DNA of 64,000 nucleotides from Streptomyces sp. S.PB5 (lineage in GTDB: Bacteria > Actinomycetota > Actinomycetes > Streptomycetales > Streptomycetaceae), in contig NZ_JAQMWP010000009.1 in the NCBI RefSeq assembly GCF_030403745.1, positions 310,001 through 374,000 on the forward strand. Reading direction: 5' to 3'. The translations under genes and the position numbers were made by a program. Numbering within the stretch: position 1 is the first letter of the stretch; each line of letters opens with the position of its first letter. Under the pieces are notes generated by a model. That model was not told where the DNA came from, made no database searches, and saw nothing but the letters and a program-made list of their open reading frames with translations. This document shows, one piece after another, positions 53,249 through 61,781 of this stretch.

Positions 53249-54874
53249 ATGGGGTTCGCTCGTACGTGCTCGGTGGCGCTGGTGGGCGTCGAGGGTGTGG
53301 TCGTCGAGGTCCAGGCGGATCTGGAGCCGGGGGTCGCGGCCTTCACATTGGTGGGGCTGCCGGACAAGAGCCTGAGCGAGAGCAGGGATCGCGTCCGGGC
53401 GGCCGTGGTGAACTCGGGGGGCGAGTGGCCGCAGAAGAAGCTGACGGTCGGGCTCAGCCCGGCGTCGGTGCCCAAGGCGGGCAGCGGGTTCGATCTCGCC
53501 GTGGCGTGCGCCGTGCTCGGCGCCTCGGAGCGGATCGACCCGCGGGTCCTCGCCGACATCGTGATGATCGGGGAACTGGGGCTCGACGGACGGGTGCGGC
53601 CGGTCCGCGGCATCCTGCCCGCGGTGCTGGCCGCCGCGGACGCGGGATACGAGCAGGTCGTCGTACCGGAGTGCGCGGCTGCCGAGGCCTCGCTCGTGCC
53701 GGGCGTCTCCGTACTGGGCGTGCGCAGCCTGCGGCAGCTCATCGCGATCCTCGCGGACGAGCCCGTCCCCGACGAGGAGCCGGACGACCCCGGCCGCCCA
53801 GACCCGCTCCTCGCCGGCCTGCGCATGCCGGGGACCGGCGCGGCCACGGGCATGCACAGCGTCGGCGCCGCCCAGCAGGACCACGGCCACGACCTGGCGG
53901 ACGTCGTGGGCCAGCTGTCGGCCCGTACGGCGGTGGAGGTCTCGGCGGCGGGCGGCCACCATCTGTTCCTGGAGGGCCCGCCCGGCGCGGGCAAGACCAT
54001 GCTCGCGGAGCGGCTGCCCGCCATCCTGCCCCCGCTCACCCGCACGGAGTCGCTGGAGGTCACAGCGGTGCACTCGGTGGCGGGCCTGCTGCCACCGGGC
54101 AAGCCGTTGATCGACGTCGCGCCCTACTGTGCCCCGCACCACTCGGCCACCATGCAGGCGCTCGTCGGCGGCGGCCCCGGTATCGCCCGACCCGGCGCGG
54201 TGTCGCTGTCTCATCGAGGGATCCTCTTTCTGGACGAGACCCCCGAGTTCAGCAGTCATGCCCTCGACGCCCTGCGGCAGCCGCTGGAGGCGGGGCATGT
54301 GGTGATCGCCCGCAGCGCCGGGGTCGTGCGGTTCCCGGCGAAGTTCCTGATGGTCCTCGCGGCCAACCCGTGCCCCTGCGGACGCTTCTCCCAGACGGAC
54401 GACTTCTGCGAGTGCCCGCCGTCCGCGATCCGCCGCTACCAGGCCCGGCTCTCCGGACCCCTGCTCGACCGGGTGGACCTGCGGGTGGAGGTCGACCGTG
54501 TCACGCGGGCCCAGCTCTCCGGGCGCGCCGCCCGGGGCGAGTCGACCGCGGTGGTCGCGGACCGGGTGCGGGCGGCCCGGGAACGGGCGGCGGCGCGCCT
54601 CGCCGGTACACCGTGGCTGACCAACAGCGAGGTACCGGGACGTGAGCTGCGCAGCCGCTGGCGCGCCTCGCCCGGCGCGATGGACGACGCCGAGCGCAGC
54701 CTCGAACGCGGCGTCCTGACGGCCCGCGGGCTGGACCGGGTGCTGCGCGTCGCCTGGACCGTCGCCGACCTGGTCGGACACGACCGGCCCGACGCGACCG
54801 ACGTCGCCCTCGCACTGCAGTTGCGCACCGGGGTGCCCCGGGGCGTGCCCATGGCCATCGGAGCGCTCACGTGA
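53249..54874 (+). CDS. YifB/ComM family Mg-chelatase-like AAA ATPase
   Basis: This 541-residue protein has the N-terminal Lon-like ChlI domain (VEVQADLEPGVAAFTLVGLPD, SGFDLAVACAVL). The AAA domain has Walker A GPPGAGKT, Walker B ILFLDETPEF and the zinc-like cysteine set NPCPCGRF...CEC. ComM, a relative, is a branch-migration helicase in transformation. Four-base overlap with dprA. Confidence 0.94.
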   Translation: MGFARTCSVALVGVEGVVVEVQADLEPGVAAFTLVGLPDKSLSESRDRVRAAVVNSGGEWPQKKLTVGLSPASVPKAGSGFDLAVACAVLGASERIDPRVLADIVMIGELGLDGRVRPVRGILPAVLAAADAGYEQVVVPECAAAEASLVPGVSVLGVRSLRQLIAILADEPVPDEEPDDPGRPDPLLAGLRMPGTGAATGMHSVGAAQQDHGHDLADVVGQLSARTAVEVSAAGGHHLFLEGPPGAGKTMLAERLPAILPPLTRTESLEVTAVHSVAGLLPPGKPLIDVAPYCAPHHSATMQALVGGGPGIARPGAVSLSHRGILFLDETPEFSSHALDALRQPLEAGHVVIARSAGVVRFPAKFLMVLAANPCPCGRFSQTDDFCECPPSAIRRYQARLSGPLLDRVDLRVEVDRVTRAQLSGRAARGESTAVVADRVRAARERAAARLAGTPWLTNSEVPGRELRSRWRASPGAMDDAERSLERGVLTARGLDRVLRVAWTVADLVGHDRPDATDVALALQLRTGVPRGVPMAIGALT

Positions 54875-56034
54875 ACACGGGCGAGGAGTCGGACGGCGAA
54901 CTCCTCGCCCGGGTCTTCCTCACCCGGGTCATCGAGCCCGGTGACGAGGTCGCCGGGCGGTGGGTGCGGGAGCACGGGGCGGTGGAGGTCGCCCGGCGGG
55001 TGCGGGAGGGGCGGGAGGTTTCGCTGCCGGGGGTCACCGGGAAGCGGTGGGGCGGCCTGGTGGCTCGGGGGAAGGTGGCCGAGCCGGAGGCCGATCTGCG
55101 GGTCGCCCGGGGCGCCGGGGTGCGGTTCGTGTGTCCCGGGGACGGAGAGTGGCCCGGGCAGCTGGACGATCTCGGGGATGCCCGGCCGTTGGGGCTGTGG
55201 GTCCGGGGGCAGCCCAGTCTGCGGATGTGGGCCCTGCGGTCCGTGGCCGTGGTGGGCGCTCGGGCCTGCACCGAGTACGGCGCCCATATGGCCGCGACCC
55301 TGGCCAACGGGCTGGCCGAGCGGGGGTGGGTGGTCGTCTCCGGCGGGGCCTACGGCGTCGACGGGGCCGCCCACCGCGGCGCCCTCGGAGCCGGCGGGGC
55401 CACCGTCGCCGTGCTCGCCTGCGGAGTCGACCGGCCCTATCCGCGCGGTCACACCGAGTTGCTCAACAGGATCGCGGAACAGGGGCTGGTCGTCGGGGAG
55501 TTGCCGCCCGAGGAGCATCCGACGCCCAGCAGATTCGTCCTGCGGAACCGCGTGATCGCAGCCTTGACCAGGGGGACCGTCGTGGTCGAGGCCGCGTATC
55601 GGAGCGGGTCGCTCGTCACCGCGAGGGCGGCGCAGCGGCTCGGGCGGCACACCATGGGCGTGCCGGGGCCGGCCACCAGCGGCCTCTCCGCCGGAGTGCA
55701 CGAACTGCTGCGCGGGGACGCGGTGCTGGTCACCGATGCCGAGGAGATCGTCGAGCTGGTCGGGGACATGGGGGAGCTCGCCCCGGAGCGGAGAGGGCCC
55801 GTCCTGCCGCGGGATCTGCTGGAGCCGGACGCCCGGCGGATTCTCGACGCCCTGCCGTCACGCGGTACGGCCACCCCCGCCGAGGTGGGGCGGGGTGCGC
55901 AGACGACGGAGGAGGACGCGATCGCGAGATTGTACGAACTCCGAGCACTTGGTTACGTCGAACGACACGGCGATGGCTGGAAGTTGACACGCCAGGCGAT
56001 GATCTCCGTCCGGGGTGCCCGGAGCCGATGCTGA
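54871..56034 (+). CDS. dprA: DNA-processing protein DprA
   Basis: DprA loads RecA on incoming single-stranded DNA. The 387-residue protein has the Rossmann-like domain AVVGARACTEYGAHMAATLA, VVSGGAYGVDGAAHRGAL, VEAAYRSGSLVTARAA, and a C-terminal winged helix (LLEPDARRILDALPSRG...LYELRALGYVERHG). It is the end of yraN-yifB-dprA. Streptomycetes are not known for natural competence, so a general recombination role is possible. Confidence 0.95.
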   Translation: MNTGEESDGELLARVFLTRVIEPGDEVAGRWVREHGAVEVARRVREGREVSLPGVTGKRWGGLVARGKVAEPEADLRVARGAGVRFVCPGDGEWPGQLDDLGDARPLGLWVRGQPSLRMWALRSVAVVGARACTEYGAHMAATLANGLAERGWVVVSGGAYGVDGAAHRGALGAGGATVAVLACGVDRPYPRGHTELLNRIAEQGLVVGELPPEEHPTPSRFVLRNRVIAALTRGTVVVEAAYRSGSLVTARAAQRLGRHTMGVPGPATSGLSAGVHELLRGDAVLVTDAEEIVELVGDMGELAPERRGPVLPRDLLEPDARRILDALPSRGTATPAEVGRGAQTTEEDAIARLYELRALGYVERHGDGWKLTRQAMISVRGARSRC

Positions 56035-56316
56035 CCGAGCGTGTTCGGCCGTCCGGGGGAACCTCTACAGCCTTGGGAAATCCCGCAGTTGACCACTCGG
56101 TCCGGTCACACAGAGCTACCACTGTGACCCGGCGGAGCGGTCAGCGGAACGTATCTGCGCACGGCTTCGCGCCCATCCTTCGCACACCGCGACACTCCAG
56201 TCACGCTACGCTCACGGGGATTCCGGCGCAGAACGCCAACTCGGCACCAGAACCACATCAGACCGACAGCTCACCCAGGCAGCCCCACTTCACGGCAGAA
56301 CGGCACAAGGCGACGA

Positions 56317-57159
56317 ATGCCCCAGCACACCTCCGGCTCCGACCGGGCGGCGATCCCCCCAGCCGCCCGTGACGGTGGCAGCGTGCGGCCGCCCGCTCCC
56401 TCGACGCTCGACGAGCTGTGGCGCTCGTACAAGACGACAGGGGACGAGCGGCTGCGGGAGCAGCTGATCCTGCACTACTCGCCGCTGGTGAAGTACGTGG
56501 CGGGCCGGGTGAGCGTCGGTCTGCCGCCGAATGTGGAGCAGGCGGACTTCGTGTCCTCCGGGGTCTTCGGGCTCATCGACGCGATCGAGAAGTTCGACAT
56601 CGACCGGGAGATCAAGTTCGAGACGTACGCGATCACCCGGATCCGGGGCGCGATGATCGACGAGCTCCGGGCACTGGACTGGATTCCGCGGTCCGTGCGG
56701 CAGAAGGCGCGGAACGTCGAGCGGGCGTACGCGACGTTGGAGGCGCGGCTGCGGCGGACGCCGAGCGAGGGGGAGGTGGCCGCGGAGATGGGGATCGCCG
56801 TGGAGGAACTCCACTCGGTCTTCAGCCAGTTGTCGCTGGCGAACGTGGTGGCGCTGGAGGAGTTGCTGCACGTCGGGGGTGAGGGCGGGGACGGGCTCAG
56901 CGTGATGGACACGCTGGAGGACACCGCTGCCGACAATCCGGTGGAAGTGGCCGAGGACAGGGAGCTGCGACGGTTTCTGGCGCGGGCGATCAATACCTTG
57001 CCCGAGCGGGAGAAGACCGTGGTCACGCTCTACTACTACGAGGGGCTCACACTCGCCGAGATCGGGAACGTGCTGGGTGTGACCGAGAGCCGGGTCAGTC
57101 AGATCCACACCAAATCGGTGTTGCAACTTCGGGCGAAACTGGCCAGCTTCGGGCGTTGA
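56317..57159 (+). CDS. whiG: sporulation RNA polymerase sigma factor WhiG
   Basis: WhiG is the FliA-like sigma-28 group factor that commits aerial hyphae to sporulation. The 280-residue protein has region 2 (LILHYSPLVKYVAGRVSV, DFVSSGVFGLIDAIEKFD, FETYAITRIRGAMIDELRALDW), region 3 (TPSEGEVAAEMG) and region 4 (LPEREKTVVTLYYYEGLTLAEIGNVLGVTESRVSQIHTKSVL). The whole length reads as S. coelicolor WhiG. A 282-base gap precedes it. WhiG is antagonised by RsiG, which is not in the window. Confidence 0.97.
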   Translation: MPQHTSGSDRAAIPPAARDGGSVRPPAPSTLDELWRSYKTTGDERLREQLILHYSPLVKYVAGRVSVGLPPNVEQADFVSSGVFGLIDAIEKFDIDREIKFETYAITRIRGAMIDELRALDWIPRSVRQKARNVERAYATLEARLRRTPSEGEVAAEMGIAVEELHSVFSQLSLANVVALEELLHVGGEGGDGLSVMDTLEDTAADNPVEVAEDRELRRFLARAINTLPEREKTVVTLYYYEGLTLAEIGNVLGVTESRVSQIHTKSVLQLRAKLASFGR

Positions 57160-57229
57160 CCTGGCCGAATGACCGATCCTTGAGCCGAGTGACTCCCCTC
57201 TGGGGTGGTGCGTCCGTAAAGTGGACGAC

Positions 57230-57811
57230 GTGCCAAGGATTCGAGCGGCCTCCGTGGCCGAGCACCGGTCGATGCAGCGAGCCGCCCTGCTGGACGCGGC
57301 TCGGTCTTTGCTGTCCGAGGGCGGGACGGAGGCGCTGACGTTTCCGGCTCTCGCCGAGCGGACGGGGTTGGCGCGGTCGTCCGTGTACGAGTACTTCCGG
57401 TCGCGGGCCGCCGTGGTCGAGGAGCTGTGCGAGGTCGACTTTCCCGTGTGGGCCGCGGAGGTCTCGGCGGCGATGGCCGCGGCGGAGGGGGCCGAGGCCA
57501 AGGTCGAGGCGTATGTGCGGCGGCAGCTGGCGCTGGTGGGGGACCGGCGGCACCGGGCCGTCGTGGCGATCTCGGCCAGTGAGCTCGATGCGGGGGCCCG
57601 GGAGAAGATCCGGGCTGCGCATGGGGGGCTGGTGGCGATGATCGGTGAGGCGTTGGGGGAGCTCGGGCATGCGGAGCCTCGGCTTGCGGCGATGTTGCTG
57701 CAGGGGGTTGTGGATGCGGCGGTGCGGCGGATCGAGCTGGGGGCGGCGGAGGATCCTGCGGCCATCACTGATGCTGCGGTGAGTATGGCTCTGCGGGGGG
57801 TGCGGGGCTGA
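57230..57811 (+). CDS. TetR/AcrR-family transcriptional regulator
   Basis: This 193-residue regulator has an N-terminal HTH (AALLDAARSLLSEGGTEALTFPALAERTGLARSSVYEYFRSR) and a C-terminal effector domain. The GTG 57230 gives VPRIRAASVAEHRSMQ. A TAAAGT -10-like hexamer ends seven bases upstream (57217-57222), so the message may be leaderless; the GTG three codons upstream (57221) is an alternative. It follows whiG closely but is probably transcribed independently. Ligand and targets unknown. Confidence 0.88.
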   Translation: MPRIRAASVAEHRSMQRAALLDAARSLLSEGGTEALTFPALAERTGLARSSVYEYFRSRAAVVEELCEVDFPVWAAEVSAAMAAAEGAEAKVEAYVRRQLALVGDRRHRAVVAISASELDAGAREKIRAAHGGLVAMIGEALGELGHAEPRLAAMLLQGVVDAAVRRIELGAAEDPAAITDAAVSMALRGVRG

Positions 57812-57966
57812 GGCCGGCGGGGGTTGCTGTGGGGGTGGGTTCGCTTGCCCGCGGCTGGCGGGGTACCTCCCCCAGAGGGGGCCCCAGCGCCCACCCGTGC
57901 CGCCCCTTGCGGCACGCCTGCCCGCTGGCTGGCTGGGTGGGTTTGAAGGGTGCGGCACGCCTGACT

Positions 57967-58056
57967 GCAAGCTAAGCGGGCCTCTCTGCCCGCAGGCTAA
58001 GCGGCTGCCTGCCTGCAGGCTATGTAGCGGGCGCCGTCCGCTCGCAGGCTAAGTTG
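57967..58056. repeat. four copies of GCAGGCTAAGCGG-like repeat, last one at a stop codon
   Basis: Copies begin at 57967 (GCAAGCTAAGCGG), 57992 (GCAGGCTAAGCGG), 58015 (GCAGGCTATGTAGCGG) and 58044 (GCAGGCTAAGTTG), with periods of 25, 23 and 29. The CTA in the last copy (58049-58051) is the TAG stop of the leftward LytM-like gene. The rest of the 237-base gap (57812-58048) holds GC-rich inverted repeats only, such as GCGGCACGCCTG copies near 57911 and 57952. Confidence 0.85.
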
Positions 58057-58639
58057 CCGAAGCAGGCAGGGGGACTCCCAGTACCGGTAGCAGCCTCGAC
58101 GGGGCCCTGTGCAGCAGCCACGGAGGCAGGAGTGACAGGGGGTCCAGGTAGGTCTCTCCCCTCCGCAGACCCCAGTGCACGCACGTAGTCGTGCAGTGCG
58201 ACCCCGTCGCCTCCACCGTGCCGATCACCTCGCCGGCCGTTACCTGTGTGCCCTTCTTCACCGACGTGCTCACCGGTTCGTACGTCGTGCGGAGGTCTGT
58301 GCCCGTCAGTTCCACGGAGAGCACCCCCCTTCCCGCCACGCGGCCCGCGTACAGGACCCGGCCCGGTGTCACCGCTCGTACAGGTGTGCCCGGTGCTGCC
58401 GCCAGGTCGACGCCCCGGTGGCCGCGGCTGTACGCCGTCGCCGGGGGTTCCCAGCCGCGGAGGACCGAGGGGCGTGTGCCCACCGGCCAGGCGCGGGCGA
58501 TCGCCGGTACCGAGGGGGTCGGGGTGGTCGGGGGAGGAGGGGCCGGGTCGCCGGACACCGGGCCCGGGGTCAGTACAGCCAGCAGCAGACCCAGCAGTGA
58601 CGCCAGGCCGGACCTGCTCGCACATCGCATCGCTCGCAT
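58049..58639 (-). CDS. secreted M23 (LytM-like) peptidase-domain protein, degenerate active site
   Basis: This 196-residue protein has an N-terminal signal peptide (RCASRSGLASLLGLLLAVLTPGPVSG), then a Pro/Thr spacer and an M23 domain. Zinc ligands H74 and D78 (GHRGVD) and H155 are present. In the normal HxH motif the first His is Cys153 (TTCVHWGL), so the residue that activates water is missing. It is either inactive (an activator or binding module) or has altered chemistry. A second start at 58630 is possible. The stop lies in a repeat unit. Divergent from rpsB with a 246-base gap. Confidence 0.85.
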   Translation of the reverse strand: MRAMRCASRSGLASLLGLLLAVLTPGPVSGDPAPPPPTTPTPSVPAIARAWPVGTRPSVLRGWEPPATAYSRGHRGVDLAAAPGTPVRAVTPGRVLYAGRVAGRGVLSVELTGTDLRTTYEPVSTSVKKGTQVTAGEVIGTVEATGSHCTTTCVHWGLRRGETYLDPLSLLPPWLLHRAPSRLLPVLGVPLPASAT

Positions 58640-58885
58640 GGCGAAACCGTGCCCGAGAGCGCCGGATCATGGCCGGGAGCTGTGGACTACTTCCCGGTTG
58701 TGGACAGCGGCGTCACCCGGTGCCTCGCGGGTCCCGTACACTTCTTCTGGCGATCCGGGTCACCGGGTCGACTTCGCACGCCCCGACACGGCGGCCGGCA
58801 ACGGTCCCTGTCAGCGCCCCTCGGTCCTTCGTGGCACGGCGCATGCGGGCGTCAGGACATAACCGAGAACACAAGGAGAACGGCC

Positions 58886-59764
58886 ATGGCCGTCGTCACG
58901 ATGCGGGAGCTGCTGGAGAGCGGCGTCCACTTCGGTCACCAGACCCGTCGTTGGAACCCGAAGATGAAGCGCTTCATCTTCACGGAGCGCAACGGCATCT
59001 ACATCATCGACCTGCTCCAGTCGCTGTCGTACATCGACCGCGCCTACGAGTTCGTCAAGGAGACCGTCGCCCACGGCGGCACGGTCATGTTCGTCGGCAC
59101 GAAGAAGCAGGCGCAGGAGGCCATCGCCGAGCAGGCCACCCGCGTCGGCATGCCCTACGTCAACCAGCGCTGGCTGGGCGGCATGCTCACCAACTTCTCG
59201 ACCGTCTACAAGCGTCTGCAGCGCCTCAAGGAGCTCGAGCAGATCGACTTCGAGGACGTCGCCGCTTCCGGTCTGACCAAGAAGGAGCTTCTCGTTCTTT
59301 CGCGCGAGAAGGCCAAGCTGGAGAAGACCCTCGGTGGTATCCGCGAGATGCAGAAGGTGCCCAGCGCCGTCTGGATCGTGGACACCAAGAAGGAGCACAT
59401 CGCGGTCGGCGAGGCCCGGAAGCTCAACATCCCGGTCGTCGCCATCCTCGACACCAACTGCGACCCCGACGAGGTCGACTACAAGATCCCGGGCAACGAC
59501 GACGCGATCCGCTCCGTCACCCTGCTCACCCGTGTGATCGCCGACGCCGTCGCCGAGGGCCTCATCGCCCGCTCCGGCGTCGCCACCGGCGACAAGGGTG
59601 ACAAGGGCGCGGGCGAGCCGCTCGCCGCGTGGGAGCGCGACCTGCTCGAGGGCGAGAAGAAGGCCGAAGAGGCCCCGGCCGCCGAGGCTCCGGCCGCTGC
59701 TGAGGCGCCTGCCGCCGAGGCCCCCGCTGCTGAGGCCCCCGCCGCCGAGGCCGAGCAGGCCTGA
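58886..59764 (+). CDS. rpsB: 30S ribosomal protein S2
   Basis: This 292-residue S2 begins MAVVTMRELLESGVHFGHQT and contains the family block VPSAVWIVDTKKEHIAVGEA. The C-terminal ~40 residues are an Ala/Glu/Pro-rich extension built of repeated PAAEA units, absent from most bacteria. AAGGAG lies seven bases before the ATG; the longer open frame upstream is noncoding. Followed by a strong hairpin, then tsf. Confidence 0.97.
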   Translation: MAVVTMRELLESGVHFGHQTRRWNPKMKRFIFTERNGIYIIDLLQSLSYIDRAYEFVKETVAHGGTVMFVGTKKQAQEAIAEQATRVGMPYVNQRWLGGMLTNFSTVYKRLQRLKELEQIDFEDVAASGLTKKELLVLSREKAKLEKTLGGIREMQKVPSAVWIVDTKKEHIAVGEARKLNIPVVAILDTNCDPDEVDYKIPGNDDAIRSVTLLTRVIADAVAEGLIARSGVATGDKGDKGAGEPLAAWERDLLEGEKKAEEAPAAEAPAAAEAPAAEAPAAEAPAAEAEQA

Positions 59765-59788
59765 CCCCCTCACCCCTTCGGGTCATCT

Positions 59789-59818
59789 GACGGCGGGGGC
59801 CCATAAGCCCCCGCCGTC
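59789..59818 (+). terminator. hairpin between rpsB and tsf
   Basis: A perfect 12-base stem GACGGCGGGGGC / GCCCCCGCCGTC with loop CCATAA starts about 25 bases after rpsB, without a T-run. It may be an attenuator rather than a full stop, since rpsB-tsf are usually cotranscribed. Confidence 0.75.
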
Positions 59819-59859
59819 GGCCCGTAGATCTTCAGACTTCGAGAGAGATTCCAGGAATC

Positions 59860-60696
59860 ATGGCGAACTACACCGCCGCCGACGTCAAGAAGCTCCGCGA
59901 GCTCACCGGCGCCGGCATGATGGACTGCAAGAAGGCCCTGGACGAGGCCGAGGGCGATGTCGACAAGGCCGTAGAGGCCCTGCGCATCAAGGGCCAGAAG
60001 GGCGTCGCCAAGCGCGAGGGCCGCTCCGCCGAGAACGGCGCCGTGGTCTCCCTCATCGCCGACGACAACACCTCCGGTGTCCTGGTCGAGCTGAAGTGCG
60101 AGACGGACTTCGTCGCCAAGGGTGACAAGTTCCAGGCCGTCGCCGCCGCGATCGCCGCGCACGTCGCCGCCACCTCCCCGGCCGACATCGAGGCCCTGCT
60201 CGCCTCCGAGATCGAGGCCGGCAAGACCGTCCAGGCGTACGTGGACGAGGCCAACGCCAACCTCGGCGAGAAGATCGTCCTGGACCGCTTCGCGCAGTTC
60301 GCCGACGGCTTCGTCTTCTCCTACATGCACCGCACCATGCCCGACCTGCCCCCGCAGATCGGTGTCCTGGTCGAGCTGGACAAGGCCGACGCCGAGCTGG
60401 CCAAGGGCATCGCCCAGCACATCGCCGCCTTCGCGCCGAAGTACCTCTCCAAGGAGGACGTGCCGGCCGAGGTCGTCGAGTCCGAGCGCCGCGTCGCCGA
60501 GGAGACCACCCGCGCCGAGGGCAAGCCCGAGGCCGCCCTGCCGAAGATCGTCGAGGGTCGCCTCAACGGCTTCTTCAAGGACGCCACGCTGCTCGGTCAG
60601 CCGTACGCGCTCGACAACAAGAAGTCCGTCCAGAAGGTTCTGGACGAGGCCGGTGTCACCCTGAAGCGCTTCACGCGTATCAAGGTCGGCATCTGA
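59860..60696 (+). CDS. tsf: translation elongation factor Ts
   Basis: EF-Ts recycles EF-Tu-GDP. The 278-residue protein starts MANYTAADVKKLRELTGAGMMDCKKAL and has the TDFVAKGDKF core, in an otherwise standard dimerisation domain and C-terminal helix. GAGAG lies in the 30 bases before the ATG. Length is normal. Confidence 0.98.
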   Translation: MANYTAADVKKLRELTGAGMMDCKKALDEAEGDVDKAVEALRIKGQKGVAKREGRSAENGAVVSLIADDNTSGVLVELKCETDFVAKGDKFQAVAAAIAAHVAATSPADIEALLASEIEAGKTVQAYVDEANANLGEKIVLDRFAQFADGFVFSYMHRTMPDLPPQIGVLVELDKADAELAKGIAQHIAAFAPKYLSKEDVPAEVVESERRVAEETTRAEGKPEAALPKIVEGRLNGFFKDATLLGQPYALDNKKSVQKVLDEAGVTLKRFTRIKVGI

Positions 60697-60740
60697 GTCC
60701 GTGCCGCGAGCGGCGCATCGGCCCGATAGGGTCGAGTGCA

Positions 60741-60780
60741 GTCGTCCGGTACGCCGTCACGCACGCGCGTGACGGACGAC
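60741..60780 (+). terminator. hairpin after tsf
   Basis: CCGTCACGC (60754) pairs with GCGTGACGG (60767) across loop ACGC, and the outer GTCGT/ACGAC can extend it past a left-hand bulge. It lies 45 bases after the tsf stop and could be its terminator. Confidence 0.55.
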
Positions 60781-60796
60781 AGCAGATCTGACGAGG

Positions 60797-60846
60797 AGGC
60801 CATTGCCGAGCATGGGACACGAACCAGTTCCCACCGGCAATGGCCT
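60797..60846 (+). promoter_or_regulatory. pyrH leader inverted repeat
   Basis: AGGCCATTGCCG (60797-60808) and its exact complement CGGCAATGGCCT (60835-60846) enclose a 26-base loop, ending about 18 bases before the pyrH ribosome binding site and followed by TCTT. The size and position suggest an attenuator or a protein-binding dyad in the 5' leader. Confidence 0.55.
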
Positions 60847-60875
60847 TCTTGTATGTGCACCATGAGGAGAATCCG

Positions 60876-61634
60876 ATGACCACCAAGGCCACCAAGAGCG
60901 ACGACGGCAAAGTACACGGCCGGTTTCTGCTGAAGCTGTCCGGAGAGGCTTTCTCCGGTGGCGGGGGCCTGGGCGTGGACCCGGACGTGGTGCACAAGAT
61001 CGCCCGTGAGATCGCGGCCGTCGTACGCGACGGGGCGGAGGTCGCGGTCGTCATCGGCGGCGGCAACTTCTTCCGCGGCGCCGAACTCCAGCAGCGCGGC
61101 ATGGACCGCGCCCGCTCCGACTACATGGGCATGCTCGGCACCGTGATGAACTGCCTCGCCCTCCAGGACTTCCTGGAGAAGGAGGGCATCGACAGCCGCG
61201 TGCAGACCGCCATCACCATGGGCCAGGTCGCCGAGCCGTACATCCCGTTGCGCGCCGTGCGCCACCTGGAGAAGGGCCGTGTGGTCATCTTCGGCGCCGG
61301 TATGGGCATGCCGTACTTCTCCACCGACACCACCGCCGCCCAGCGCGCCCTGGAGATCAACGCCGAGGCGCTCCTCATGGGCAAGAACGGGGTGGACGGG
61401 GTCTATGACTCCGACCCCAAGAAGAACCCCGACGCGGTCAAGTTCGACTCCCTCGGCTACGGCGAGGTCATCACCCGCGACCTCAAGGTCGCCGACGCCA
61501 CCGCGATCACGCTGTGCCGCGACAACAAGCTCCCGATCCTGGTCTTCGAGCTTCTGGCCGAGGGCAATATCGCCCGCGCCGTCAAGGGTGAGAAGATCGG
61601 CACGCTTGTGGGTGACCAGGGCAGCCGGGACTGA
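60876..61634 (+). CDS. pyrH: UMP kinase
   Basis: This enzyme makes UDP for nucleotide synthesis. The 252-residue protein has KLSGEAFSG, VIGGGNFFRG, the AVRHLEKGRVVIFGAGMGMPYFSTDT region, GVYDSDP and GEKIGTLV. The ATG 60876 has GAGGAGA upstream; an in-frame ATG at 60840 lies inside the leader hairpin and is unlikely. It is followed by frr with a 147-base gap. Confidence 0.97.
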   Translation: MTTKATKSDDGKVHGRFLLKLSGEAFSGGGGLGVDPDVVHKIAREIAAVVRDGAEVAVVIGGGNFFRGAELQQRGMDRARSDYMGMLGTVMNCLALQDFLEKEGIDSRVQTAITMGQVAEPYIPLRAVRHLEKGRVVIFGAGMGMPYFSTDTTAAQRALEINAEALLMGKNGVDGVYDSDPKKNPDAVKFDSLGYGEVITRDLKVADATAITLCRDNKLPILVFELLAEGNIARAVKGEKIGTLVGDQGSRD

Positions 61635-61781
61635 CCCCAGTTGGACCCGGTCCCTGACCGGGGGATGGACAATGTCCTGTCGGTCGGGAACCGTGCAGGA
61701 AGAAGACGCGACGCAGCCGGCCGCCGCCCCACGCACATGGAACCGCAGCCGGGCCTACTTCAAGACACGCAGGAGCAAGTG

